DNA from: Mimachlamys varia
Lineage: Eukaryota > Mollusca > Bivalvia > Pectinida > Pectinidae
DNA: 64,000 nt
Direction of reading: 5' to 3'
NCBI GenBank assembly: GCA_947623455.1
Contig: OX392532.1
Span: forward strand, 23,596,792-23,660,791
Positions 48,401 to 59,744 of the stretch are shown piece by piece. A program made the position numbers and the translations under genes. Below the pieces are notes generated by a model. It was given only the letters and a program-made list of their open reading frames with translations. It searched no databases and had not been told where the DNA came from. Numbering within the stretch: position 1 is the first letter of the stretch; the number at the start of each line of letters is the position of its first letter.

Positions 48401-51400
48401 GTCATGTATTACATCAAATTCGTTATTCTCGCCTGCTGGTGGCTAAATGTGATGTTACTCTGACACGTGATTAAGAAACAAATAAAAAAAACAGGACTTT
48501 GAATTGGATAAGCAAACGTGACGTATATTCAGTGATACTTCTTTCTTTGAGCTGACAAAATCAGGAAAGGCTAACACAAACAATGTTTTGTATTATTTTT
48601 GCAGCTATAATAAAAGTTCAGCGTCTTGATCAGCAAATCATAGCAAACTACTGTAGGTTTATGCAAAAGTTCGCATACATTAACAATTTAAAAACTATTA
48701 ATGTGACATGTAAATTCTGCAGATGTTATATGTAACCGCCCTACTACCTGTTGCTCTCATCGTGATGATCTGGATACGAGCCCTGACATTACCGGGAGCT
48801 ACCAAAGGGATGGCGTATTTCGTGTCGGCTGATTTCCGAAGGTTTGCTGATCCACAGGTAAAAGTTCCTTTAAAGTAATAGGAGTGTGAAGTGAACTACA
48901 GTGAATTTCTTTCATAAGATTGATGCGACAAATTTTGTGTGAATGAAACTTCAAATTGATAACTCATTTCTAGAAGTTTATTAAGAAACTAAAGTCTGCT
49001 TTTTGCTTGTATTTTATAGTTGTGGATAGAAGCCTCCTTCCAGACGTTTATAACGCTTGGTCCGGGCTGGGGAGGACTCATGATGATGGGTGCTCACAAT
49101 AAGTTCCGGACGAACTGTTTCCAGTATGTTTTTGCGCCCCTGCCATGACATTGGGGGCACATAGTGTTACCCATGTCCATCCAGTCCCGTTGCGTCCCAT
49201 GGTAATGTTACCAGCTGGGGGCGGGGGCATTTATGTCTCAGACATTTCTAGTTTTTCTTTTTTCTTTTGTAAAGGATGTGGTCACTGTTCTTATTTATGG
49301 ATATTGTGAAGATTTTCAAGTTGGAAATTTTAAAATGATTACAAACGTTTTACGTCAAAATGTTTGCTAAGGTTCCCTGACATACGGGAATACAATTTAA
49401 ATGAAAGGTCAGAGGGTAGTGTCACTGTGTTTATTTTCTTGAGACGTCAACTGTAGGTGATTAAAGCATAAAACCGTCATTTTGTTTCGGTGAAACAGTT
49501 TATTTCGGTTTAACAAACTACAGTTGCATTGACCCATACTTTGCATGGCAGTTAAGGTTCATGGGCCTCGTGTTTTGCCTTTGTTTTTGTCGACAGTTGG
49601 ACAGTCGCTTTCAGAATCAAGCATGGACATGCTATTACTTAGCGTGATAGAAGGTTAATGCACGCAGGTGGTAAATACGTTTGATTATCACTAGTTTACC
49701 CATGGGAAAAAATGTGCCCCACTCTTAGCAGACTTGTTTTTGTTTTCAAACGAGAATGCATTTGTGGAAGAGTTAATCAGGACAGGTAACAAAACCTTTT
49801 CATTTAAATTTCACATTCAGATAAATCGACGATGTATTGTCCATAGACAACAAGAAGTTTGCTGACCACGTCGATCGTATGTACTCTTGAAATAAAGGAC
49901 ATCTCATCTAATCTATATCAGCTGCTTACATTGATTTTTACTGAAGCTATGAACATCATCGACGGCTTACTACTAAGATATACTTATATTTCCTGATAGT
50001 AACATACCTTATTCTCAAACCTATGGTGTTAACATGTCGCAGTTGATTCGATCTTCTAGTGCTTGCTCTAAATATTGAGATTTTAGAGAACGATGTCGAC
50101 TGCTGACAAACAAACTTACAACACAGGGATTCAAGAGAAGCAGGTTGATCAGAACTATGAGCAAGTTTTATGGTCGCCTTGATGTTTACTTGGATGTGAC
50201 CAAAATTTTGTAGCTTGGTCTTCGATAAAGCAGAAGACGTTTATGTTCCGGAACACCTGGGCCCGTATTCATGAAACCATTCTCATGCTCAAGCATGGAT
50301 TCTGTGCTCAAGCCCAATTTCTTGATCCGGTTATAGATTAATAATGAAATTATATTTTGAGACAGATTTGTTTATATTTTACTTTTTGAGCGTTCGACAC
50401 AATTTAAGTAAATTACAAGAAAGCTGACGAGAGCACACAATCCATGCTTGAGCACGAGAACGGTTTCATGAATACGGGCCCTCTTGTATTTTTACAGCGG
50501 TTTCCATATAAATCTTTCCCTTTTGTTCATATTTTGTCCGTACTTCAATCGATTTTGCGGTAGGATTATGGATTATGGTTTGTTGACGCTATTGTATTCT
50601 CTAATTGTTTTTATACTAGCAAGACGCTTGCTCGTGAGCTGTCTATCGTGGGTTTCTGGTTTGATTCCACCATAAAAATATCAAACATGATTAAACCTAA
50701 TCTACACTTGTTTACTCACTATTGCATTTATTTTATATTAAAATAACTTATTTTACAGATCGTCTGTAATATCGACTTCAGCGACCTTAACCTTCGGACT
50801 ACTCAATGGCCTTGTGGTGTTTTCTGTGCTCGGTGTGATGTCCGAGGAAATTGGTGTTCCTATTGAAGACTTGATGACATCAGGTCAGTCTGTATAATTG
50901 AAAAGAATCTAGAAAAGAAAAATAAAATGTGTGCAGGAGAAAATGCTTCAGCATGTTCGACAAATTCGGGGAACCTATTTCAGCAACATAAGTGGAAGAC
51001 TGGAGAACTAACCACTCCTTCGATTCGCCCATTTTTCATTACGTGGATGCCTTGCAGGTGGGGTGTAAGAGTTGTAAGATGCGACAAAATTTGGAATAGG
51101 ATCTTCCTAATCAGCTTTCTTCTTCTCCCCCTTTGACACCACTTAACATTCAGCATTTAGTTGAGCACTCGCCTCTGTGAAAAAAGAATCTGGCTCACTA
51201 TTAAAGGACTACCGTCCAAAAACACAACCTCTTGGTCCAAATCACCATAGTTGTCAGGTCCGCAACACATATAAACGGCCCTATGAGGAAGTTATCCAAA
51301 TTAAGCATTGTTTGTTTATACCGCATAGTGTCTATGGTATCTGGCTTTAATGTTTGGACCCATGTTTCTAAAAATGTAATTGTTTTTTCCCGCTTCAATG

Positions 51401-54400
51401 CAATGGCAGCAATGTGTGTGCCCCTTGCAAGTATCACGTGACCGGACGGTATTATATTTCAGTGAGTTATTTGTTTTTCGGCACACTGTATCTATCACTA
51501 AATTTAAATGGTGCAGCATATGTGTGTGTTACGTCAACTATAAATTCAGCATCAGATCTACGCTATAACAATGATGTTGCATGGAGCACAACACAAAACC
51601 CTTCTAGCACACAAATACACTTGCAAACATACTAAAAACATACTAAGCTTGAAAGCCCATATACAATGTATTTTGTAGCTGTCTATAGCAAATTAAACTA
51701 AGATTTACATGACGGGTATCGTCGATGAAGCAGAAGACGCTTACTCTTCTAGAATACCTGGTCTTATGCTCTTGTGCTTTTACATGGGTCTACGTGTATT
51801 TCTTTCCTTTGTTCATAGATTGCCCCTAGTCTAATCGATTTTGAGTTCGGATTACGATTTTATTAACGCTTCGGTATTCTCAATTGTTTTTAAACAGCCG
51901 TTCCCTGAATCAGATACGTTAGTTTTGTACTCACCCCATGTATGGAAAGTGTTGATTTAACTTATGATTGGGCCAAATATTTCCGCTCCCAGGTATCAAC
52001 CATACTTAACATTGACACTTTTGGCCGAGGGTATTCATAAATAACAGTATATATTTCTGTAGCAAACTTATTTATAAAATCTTTTTCTCAGTTTCCCTGA
52101 ATTGAACCAAGGTTTATCTTATATGAAAACGCAGGTCTTACTCAAAAGGAAAGTTTTCCTAAAATGTTTTATGTTCAGCTCTATGATCAATAAGTTTAAT
52201 CATATTGATGTCGAATGATTTTGTACTCCTTAGGTGGTTTTTCTATTGGATTTATAGCCTACCCAAAGGCCCTGAGTTACTTCCCCTTACCACAACTTTG
52301 GTGTGCTATTTCTTACCTAGTGCTTCTACTTCCAGGAATGGATGCCATGGTAATTGCTTCAAGTTAACATACATATTTATTTCAAGAAAAGACATCGAAC
52401 AGAAATTTAGAATTAATCAATTTGATATTTTAAATAGACCGGGTGGTGATGGAGAGGAAAATGATTATTTTTTTCAAATACTTATTGCTTGACATATATT
52501 CATACATATAATGATCATTTGTATAGGATAAAATTGTCAAAATGAACAAAATAAATTCCTATTGCCTTGATAATTTAAAAGATTTGTTGAGTATGATTGA
52601 GCTGTCGTAAGTATTGAAATGTGAACACTCATCTTTTCCAAGGCTATACTGACCGAACCATTACTGATGATCTTTGAAGAAATGTTCCCTAAAATACTGA
52701 ACAATCGGAGGGTACCACTCCTTGCCGTTGTCAGTTTTGTGATGTTTCTTGTCGGTTTACCATATGCTTCACAGGTAAATATAATATACGCCATGATGGA
52801 TCACACAATCAATGTGTAGGTCGTCAGTCTATTGTCAACCTACATGTTCATCCGATCCTACCATGCGATAGGGTTCTTTACTTTAGTTCATGTTGCACGA
52901 GTACAAAAGTTTGGAAACATGGACAAAAATAATAATACTAAGTTTACAATATCAACAAAATATCTTATTGTCCGCCAAGGATGATCTTTATTTGTTTTTA
53001 AAGAATTTTATATATTTCCTTTCATCAAGTAATAATCTCAGTTATATAAGATTTGATAATTTCTCTAAAAATTAATGATAAATGAAAGATGATCGCCTTT
53101 CAACAGTTTTGTTTTTCTAATTAGTTATAAAATCAAAAGAGTACAACAAAGAAACAAGAATACCTACATATGAAATTTGAAAAAATCCATCGTGTATTTC
53201 TCGAACGAAAAACCATAATATACTTTTATTGTTAAATATTGAATATAGAAAAAAAATAGCATTAGATTATTTCTGTCAAGGTTAAAAATGAGAATCGAGT
53301 CATCATCGTCAATCATAACAAGCACACTAATAGGTATACTCAAAAACGTCTATCTTCATATCAAACAAAGATAACGTCGACATTACATTACAAAGATGTC
53401 AAAACGATCTAGACAACGAGTAGATAGTCTTGTCTAATACCTTCAAACTTCCTCCTTTGTAACCAATATAACCTTATATATGGATTGGCCAGTTTTTCTA
53501 GATGCTTTACTGTCTGACCACGTGTCTGTATAACAACACTAACGAAACTTGTTTGCATTAAATAGTGAAACGTTGAAAAGATCACGAAAGCAATATTTTA
53601 TTGCTAGCGCTGCTCATTGCTCAATTAAACTTTTATCGAAACTAGTACTTTTTCCTTACATTCTGTGGCCCGTTCCGTTAAACCTTTTGTCGATAGCGTT
53701 GGTTGTCGTCCAAAAAGAAAACCCGAGTTATTTGGGCCTCTATGATTCTTGTTAATCTAAAAACTTAAATGCCCCATACCCCCATATGAAATTCATTCTT
53801 CATGCTTATTACGTATGCGAAGTTTGATGACTATCAGACCGGTAGTTATTTAAATAAGCTGGTTACATTCCCCCCATTTCATAGCGGGTACATAGAAATA
53901 AAATCTGATTAAAATGTGTTCTTTTTCGTTATAAATTGTCTACGCTTGGCCACTCGGGCGACACATCTAACTCCTTTGAACTCTTGTTTAACTTTTTGTT
54001 ACATGGCTATCCCATTCGGACTAAACATTGTAAGTGAGTGTATAATGTATGTGTATTTTTCATTTAATATTTTGTATATTTATTAGGCAGGAGTCTACAT
54101 GTTCCTGCTGGTGGACTGGTACACGGGAACCTGGAGTGTCATGTTGATTTGTATGGCTGAGTGTATCGTGTTTGCCTGGATCTATGGTAAAAAAATACAT
54201 GGTTTGTTAACTTCACCAGAAATTGTGTTCTGCCGGTATGGTAGGGTGTAAGATTGTTTTTGCTTCTCTATTAAATACATATGACGGGGTGTCGTCTTTA
54301 AATAACCAAACTGTAGGGCGTAATGCATCGTTAGTTCTCTTCATTGTTTCCAAGTCTTTATGTTAGAATGAGACTTTCTGCGTTTGTGTGTTACGTCATC

Positions 54401-57343
54401 TTTAATGAAAGGAGGTGGCAGACTCTGCTGGTGAAGTTTTTAGTCCCCGAGGTTTGCGTGAGCCTCCATAGCCACAGTTAATCTCATTCGAGTAGTGGTA
54501 CGGTTCATAATATACACATTTTCGTACTAAACGATTTAAAATTATACAGAGCAAGTTTATTTTTAATTCTAAATAAATTAATTAAAGGGATTTTACTCAC
54601 CTGACTTTTTTTCTGCATTCGTTTAGAAATTTTTGATTCCCACCTTTTTGCCCCTAACATCATTGAAGAGTCCTAGGAGGACGAAGCATTTGTATGATGC
54701 AGAATAATTCTTTTTTTCGGCATACTGTATATATTATTAAATTTATAAGATGAAGCATATGTGTATGATGTCAACTGTAAATATATGTCTGAAATGGCCA
54801 GCAGGATGTTTTACCGGTATTAAAAAAAAGACCAAAAATATAATGAAGGTATCTTAAATTATTTATTCATTGATGTATTAATACATGAAAGTATTTAACT
54901 CTCGGAACAGATCGAATATTATAAAGCAGATGGAATTTTGATAAACGGATATTTTAAATAAGACGCGTTACTGTTGGTTAGGTGGAACTATGCTCCCAAT
55001 CGTTATTGTTGACGCAAAGCCGAAAGGTACTAGAATTCACGACTGTAATATTGATAGTATAAACAGTTAAAACGGGAAGCAAATGGGGAAAAAACATGGT
55101 TTGGGAGGAGGGTTTAAATGCAACTGATACCATAGTTTAGACAAAAAGGCACGCCCAAGAGTTGAATTTAATTTGATAACCATATTTAATGCTTGCGTTA
55201 ATATGATTAAATCAAAACAATAGGTTTGGGATACAAAGGATCTAATATGCTCGATTCGAAATCGTAAAACTAATTTTCATAAATGTGACATGACATGAAG
55301 ATGAATGTATTTATCTATTTATTTTGCATTACTTGAAGCAAACAAACAATAATGTGTCATTAGCCGACTCCTATCATAGAATATTTGTTTCGTGCAGCGT
55401 TAAGTACTTCATGATTTTTTTTCTTAATGAATGAACCGTTTTAAAGGTCATGACACCAGTTATGTAAATGCACGCGTGAAATTCTTTAAAAGTACATTGC
55501 AACAGAAAATGTATAGTGCGATGAAAATAATTACTGGCATAGGAACTGTTTTACCAAACTACAGCATATCACAACGTATAACGAAGTAAAATTGTTCCAT
55601 TATTTGAGTAAATATTCTATTTTCTCCTTGTGTCCTTGATTCGACATTTAAGAAGATTGTAAACATGCCAACTTCAATAAAGATGTATATAAGTATACCC
55701 CGTAAAAAAACGTTAAACAATTATTATTTTCTTAAACAGGTACCCATCGAATTGACCGTGATGTTCGCCTGATGCTTAACCGGCCACTTCCCGCCATAAT
55801 CCGCTTAAGTACAGCGTTCGTTATGCCCGTATTTCTCACGGTACGTACACGAGCATGACTTTGTCTGCTAGTTTTCTGACACTTATATTGATTGGCCATA
55901 TCGGGACAAATCATCGATGTTGGTTTCTCTTAATCAGTTCTAAATGACCATACATTATTATAGAAAAAAGTTTTACATTGAATGATTATCTTGTACTTTT
56001 ACAAGAATCTCTGGGTAAAGCTTTCTTTTTTTTAGATTTTTTGCCCCTTGTTTCGATTTCGGATCGTGGTTTTGTTGACGCTTCGGTATTCTGTTATTTT
56101 GTTTTATTCAACTGTTTTTATTACCATCGATACATCTCTGAGATATAAAAATATGCAAAATTCTGAGTTAGTTTACACTGTTGTTTAACCATAAACGAAG
56201 GGCTGTTCAACCATACAAAATTCAGATGTCTTTTTCCTCCAGTGTCTCCTCGTGGTCAGTATCTTTACGTACAATCCGCCGTCCTTTGGAGACTACAACT
56301 ACCCTGTGTATGCCCGAGCTATAGGATGGTGTTTTACGTTTGCGTCCTTACTACCAGCGCTTGGCTACTGTGTTTGGGTCACAGTGAAAGCTGAAGGAAC
56401 GCTGGTCCAGGTGTGTACACTTTCGTTTGATGGAGTATAGGTGCTTTAATGTATTTCTCCAATGAAATTGCTCTTCTGTGTGTCTTATTCTTTTAAAAAA
56501 AACTTAAACTGGTTTTAGAGTCAGCTCTACTGAGCGTATTTGGTATACATGGTGTATGTGCTAAATGTCCTATATTATCTCATTAGGGAATATAAATGTA
56601 GACAAAGTCCTTATATATCAAGTTTACAAAATGATAATGCTCTAGATGGTTATGTACTATTGCTGAGATAAATATTAAAAGCACACGTGATTGCACCTAT
56701 AAACAAATCTATAAAGCTTGCCCAAAATAAAATTACACTGAGCCATACGGATGTTTTTGCTCCGAGGACTCATCGGTGATGGTCGGGACCAAAAATAGAA
56801 ATCTTAATTGTACTTTAAAAATTGCTGTTAAAATAGAACTGGGTGCATAAAACGCATTATTCATACTATTTGGAACATGAGGAATACGATTTAATTCGCA
56901 AGAAGGCTAACACGAACAGCCTCCAAAATACACATGCACTCCTAAACACATCACATACACCGGAAGCCCGTCCGTCAATGACCTAGTTACATGTATGTAA
57001 GTAGTTGGTGGAATTCCAAAAAAATATTTCTTTTCGAATTGATAAGTAATTGTTTTAAATCACAAACCGTGAATATTGTTAAAGTTTTCAATACTTTTGA
57101 AATTTTATATTTGTGTATTGTGTATATATGTGTGTTTTATATTGCTCGTTTTTTTTGTAGCGGCTCAGACATCTTGCTCGTCATACAACATATTGGATTC
57201 CGGCTAATGAGAAGGCAGCGGACATGTACAGAGATTCGGAACAATCAGCGGATTTTACCTGGAAACAAATGTTCTGGTTTAATCTTACGGGACGTGGGGG
57301 TATTACTATCAATGAGTGTTTAGATTCTGTACCAATGTTGTAG
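42455..57343 (+). CDS. SLC6 family sodium/chloride-dependent transporter, 14 exons
   Basis: Exons: 42455-42584, 44152-44283, 45398 to about 45615, 45922-46001, 48076-48208, 48723-48857, 49020-49123, 50759-50883, 52234-52349, 52643-52774, 54087-54186, 55740-55840, 56243-56410, 57161-57343. The join is about 618 aa, normal for SLC6 plasma-membrane symporters of neurotransmitters, amino acids or osmolytes. Seen: WTSRVEF and GYSIGLPEFWRVPYLTYRNG (TM1), QYSGKGP, the EL2 cysteine pair NCDNDWNTPAC with sequons NTS, NMT, NLT and NST, FWLYRILRISDGI, LPGATKG, FITLGPGWG (TM6), FSVLGVMSEE (TM7), LLPGMDAM (TM8) and LGLPYASQ. Glycine at the DAT Asp79 position favours an amino-acid or osmolyte substrate. 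The exon 3 donor is unclear: GC at 45616, or GT at 45598 or 45620. TM1 and TM7 lack the usual Na1 asparagines. Confidence 0.93.
42720..42970 (-). mobile_element. RT-tail retroelement, truncated copy F (SLC6 intron 1)
   Basis: A minus-strand 3' region (CATCGACGATAACCGCCATG, ACATCAATTCCTCAAAGTGAG) runs up to the ATATCACACAAAGATATGG segment, antisense to the gene. The last part of the 3' terminus is missing or diverged. Confidence 0.7.
42971..43545. other. SLC6 intron 1, no clear feature
   Basis: Intronic sequence with weak internal similarity between CAAATGG segments at about 43085, 43210 and 43350. Nothing else was seen. Confidence 0.3.
43545..43930 (+). repeat. Tandem repeat of about 130 bp, three units (SLC6 intron 1)
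   Basis: Units share CATACTTAACCWYGGGYCATAACT, TTTGAAACG and AATCATGATATCATAATT-like words, at about 43545, 43675 and 43800. A C-run and A-run follow at 43941-43964. Confidence 0.65.
44590..44845 (+). repeat. Dispersed repeat copy (SLC6 intron 2)
   Basis: Carries CTCATTTGAGTAGTGGAAC, TATACACATTTTCGTAG and GACGAAACAGCTGTATAATG, as in the family described at 37790-38480. The remainder of intron 2 (44284-45397) shows no other feature. Confidence 0.6.
46080..46605 (+). mobile_element. RT-tail retroelement, truncated copy G (SLC6 intron 4)
   Basis: Starts in the RT C-terminal part (GTGACGATTTCGATTGTCCG), passes through ATGGCGGGTGTTGTCGATG and CGGAACATCTGGTCTTATTC, and ends with the 3' terminus written twice: GACGCTTTGGAATTCTCTG at about 46548 and GACGCTTTGGTATTCTCTG at about 46581. 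Confidence 0.85.
46880..47105 (-). repeat. SINE-like dispersed repeat copy (SLC6 intron 4)
   Basis: A minus-strand relative of the repeat at 38640-38885: GCCTTCGGCAGTATAC, TTCGCAAGAGGGCTTACACG and CCGTCCTTAAATGACC. The rest of intron 4 to 48075 has no clear feature. Confidence 0.6.
49705..50617 (+). mobile_element. RT-tail retroelement, copy H, split by a MITE (SLC6 intron 7)
   Basis: Begins near the GTNC-like RT motif (GTGCCCCACTCTTAGCAGAC), passes the active-site region (ATCGACGATGTATTG), CAGTTGATTCGATCTTCTAG and GATTCAAGAGAAGCAGG, and resumes after the MITE with CATATTTTGTCC and GACGCTATTGTATTCTCTAA. It is decayed throughout. Confidence 0.8.
50259..50481. mobile_element. GGGCCC-ended MITE, 223 bp, nested in RT-tail copy H
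   Basis: GGGCCCGTATTCATGAAACC at the left is exactly mirrored at the right. An inner pair (CTCAAGCATGGATT and AATCCATGCTTGAG) extends the symmetry. The RT-tail sequence is interrupted between CGGAACACCT and TCTTGTATTTTT. Confidence 0.9.
51020..51560 (+). repeat. Dispersed repeat copies (SLC6 intron 8)
   Basis: Contains TTGCAGGTGGGGTGTAAGAG and, near 51475, TTTTTCGGCACACTGTATC. Both relate to the dispersed family described at 37790-38480. Confidence 0.5.
51700..51895 (+). mobile_element. RT-tail retroelement, truncated copy I (SLC6 intron 8)
   Basis: Contains the 3' region only: TCGTCGATGAAGCAGAAGAC, TTGCCCCTAGTCTAATCG and CGCTTCGGTATTCTCAATTG. The terminus is complete. Confidence 0.88.
53270..53395 (-). 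mobile_element. RT-tail retroelement fragment M (SLC6 intron 10)
   Basis: On the minus strand GATATGAAGATAGACGTTTT and ATGATTGACGATGATGACTC match the middle of the family 3' region. Both ends are decayed. Confidence 0.55.
54390..54790 (+). repeat. Dispersed repeat copy (SLC6 intron 11)
   Basis: A long copy: GAGGTTTGCGTGAGCCTCCA, CATTCGAGTAGTGGTACGG, CACATTTTCGTACTAAACG, GAGTCCTAGGAGGACGAAGC and TTTTTCGGCATACTGTATA. The rest of intron 11 to 55739 shows nothing recognised. Confidence 0.65.
55960..56105 (+). mobile_element. RT-tail retroelement, truncated copy J (SLC6 intron 12)
   Basis: A short 3' piece: ATCTTGTACTTTTACAAGAA, TTTTGCCCCTTG and TGTTGACGCTTCGGTATTCT. It lies in sense orientation, 137 bp before exon 13. 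Confidence 0.8.
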
Positions 57344-59485
57344 TTCGTCATTGAAATCATCGCGAATGTTGTATCTACTATCGTTTAAATGTGGATACTC
57401 TGCACTCTGATAAAATGCAGATCCATTGTCTCTCCGTTGTTCTCCGCATACATACAGAGTTATCTATCTGCGTTGTGATAAGATTGAAAACTCTGTACCA
57501 ATGATATAGATTTTCAAAGAAATCTACTACCTCTAAATACACATCACTGTTTCAATGCAATACACCAAATACACGCAGAATGGACATATTGATACACTAT
57601 TCTGATATAGAGCAATTTGCGAAAAGTGAAGCAATATTTCGTTTTTGGAAGACGATCATGTGTTTTAATTATGATCTGTTTACCGTATCTATATGTGTAT
57701 TAAAATTACATTGACATATTAGTTTGGTGTTCGTTTGTTTTTACGCCCTACGTCTAGCAGCATTCACCTACAGTTGGCATTGAGACTGGTTTTAACTAGT
57801 GGGACTACATAACCCTTTAAAGCTGAATTAAATCTAGTACATAGCATTTTTATATGATTAGTCTTATTACACTACTAAATCTGTGCATTTGCTCTTTTTA
57901 TATCGAAACACGTAAACCTACGTAATGCCTTATAGTCTATCGTCTGGTTGTCCGCAGGTAGCAAAATGACACTGCATGGCTGTTAATAGGACGTAGAAAC
58001 TATTAACCAGCCAACCAACCAAAATGAGGTAACCTCCCTGGCCATCAGCTTCATTTTCTTCATATTTTCCACTAATCTGCAGATGGCCAGTGAAATGGAC
58101 CAACTTCCACTGCCAAATCTCAACTTGAATCCAATTGCTCATTGCCGGAGGACAAGGAGGAATGAATCCCCGGCAGATGAGGGCATTAGCTATCTTGTTG
58201 ATGCTATGTTGAGTAATTATTTGGTAGCATTTCTTCCTTCTCCGGTACATTTTCATCAACCCCACTCATCGCTTCACAAATCTTGATCACTTCTCCAGGC
58301 TCAGTCACGTACTTGGAGCTCTGGATGACAGGTACATGAAGTCCAAAATAATGTAATGCGCTCTGTAGAACCATGGTTTGATTGCTTTTACTTCATATTA
58401 AGAGCTAGCGTTATTTAAGGAGGAACGATACATGTGCTTGTGTGGTACTGTGAGAAGGTGCGCGTGGTTCTTAATACTTGTTTTACATTTGGAGATGAAC
58501 AGAACTCTGAGAACGGGACGGGAACTCTGGCTTTGTTTAAAACTTAGTGTTTATTCACAAATATAGGGAATTTAGTTTATATTTTAAAGGGCCATTGACT
58601 TGAACATATAATGACTGTGGGTTGTATGTAGCGGCAACCCCACCAGTTCCACACCGTTCCTCTTGCCTGGTTGACACCTCGACATTAATATTGGAATCAT
58701 GATTGGCAGGCCTGGACGCCCTTTGTCACAGTAAGGTATAATTAAATTCCTTCGCCAGGTTTTAAAAAAGGTCCGAATCCATGTAACAAGAGTCAGAATA
58801 GCAATATAACCAGCTTGAGGTATGGGGTAGGAATTTCCCAAAAATGGGACTAGGGGCCAAACGGTCGGAATCCAAAATGTCTAAACTAATGTAGAAGCAA
58901 AAGGGTCATTTGTGTAAATCGTCTACCGTCTAATACAATAACTATAGACTCGTTTTCTCTCAGAACTTGAAACAATATTCTACTAAATTACTATCAAAAA
59001 ACGTTTTCATCATATCCTGTAATTATTATAATACCTGATAATTATCATTGCATAGTCTGAAACGTAATGTTCATGGTCAGCAAAGATGGTGCCCGCGAAA
59101 AAACAGCATACGTCAACCAATCCATCATGTCGGTAATTTTACTTCCGCTGCAAAGGCACGGTCTGAAGATAAGTTCTTTTAGTTAAGTGGGAATCAAGTA
59201 GGTCACACCAGTTCATAATACTTTTCAAATTAACCGTCGTATGATTGTGTTCAAACACAACAATTCGACATTATTGAGTTCAACATCAGATGGTTAAACG
59301 TTGGTTTCAGTTCACTATGTTTGATCAGCGTAATAGTTCCCGGCATCGGTAACAGTAAGTCCAATGCAAAGTGTTTACAAATATGCACAAACCCTTGCAA
59401 GGGGTTCCCAGTAATTTAATGAAACTAAATACAATCACAATTTCTCCTCACTTTCACGAATGGCCAAGTAAGCAACGTGTTACTA
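57344..59485. other. Intergenic and possible SLC6 3' UTR
   Basis: No firm gene. A SINE-like end (GGCTGTTAATAGGACG) lies at 57978-57993. The stretch 58020-58320 is somewhat more GC-rich with overlapping open frames on both strands but has no recognised family. A minus-strand dispersed-repeat piece is at about 58850-58930. No polyadenylation site for SLC6 could be fixed. Confidence 0.35.
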
Positions 59486-59489
59486 CTTT

Positions 59490-59734
59490 CCGATCGTTAA
59501 CTTTCCATTTCGTGATAGTAACATCCCTGCTTCTCCAACCTATAGTGTTAACATGTCGCAGTTGATTCGGTATTCCAGGGCTTGCTCTAAATATCGGGAT
59601 TTTCGTGATCGATGTCGACTGCTGACAAACAAACAAACAACACAAGGATTCGAGAGATGCAGGTTGATCAGTACTATGGGCAATATTTTTATGGTCGCCA
59701 TCTTTGTCTCATTGAGAAATATTCTGTATCTTTA
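59490..59734 (+). mobile_element. RT-tail retroelement, copy K (left part)
   Basis: Reads the RT C-terminus MSQLIRYSRACSKYRDFRDR and QGFERCRLISTM-like sequence, then CATCTTTGTCTCATTGAG. It stops at the target duplication ATATTCTGTATCTTTA (59719-59734), where a LINE is inserted, and resumes at 62659. Confidence 0.88.
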
Positions 59735-59744
59735 CAGATTCAAA

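Noticed and set aside
57930..58320. Overlapping open frames on both strands in a more GC-rich patch
   Set aside because: No family resemblance, no splice context and no conserved motif. Left as unannotated sequence.
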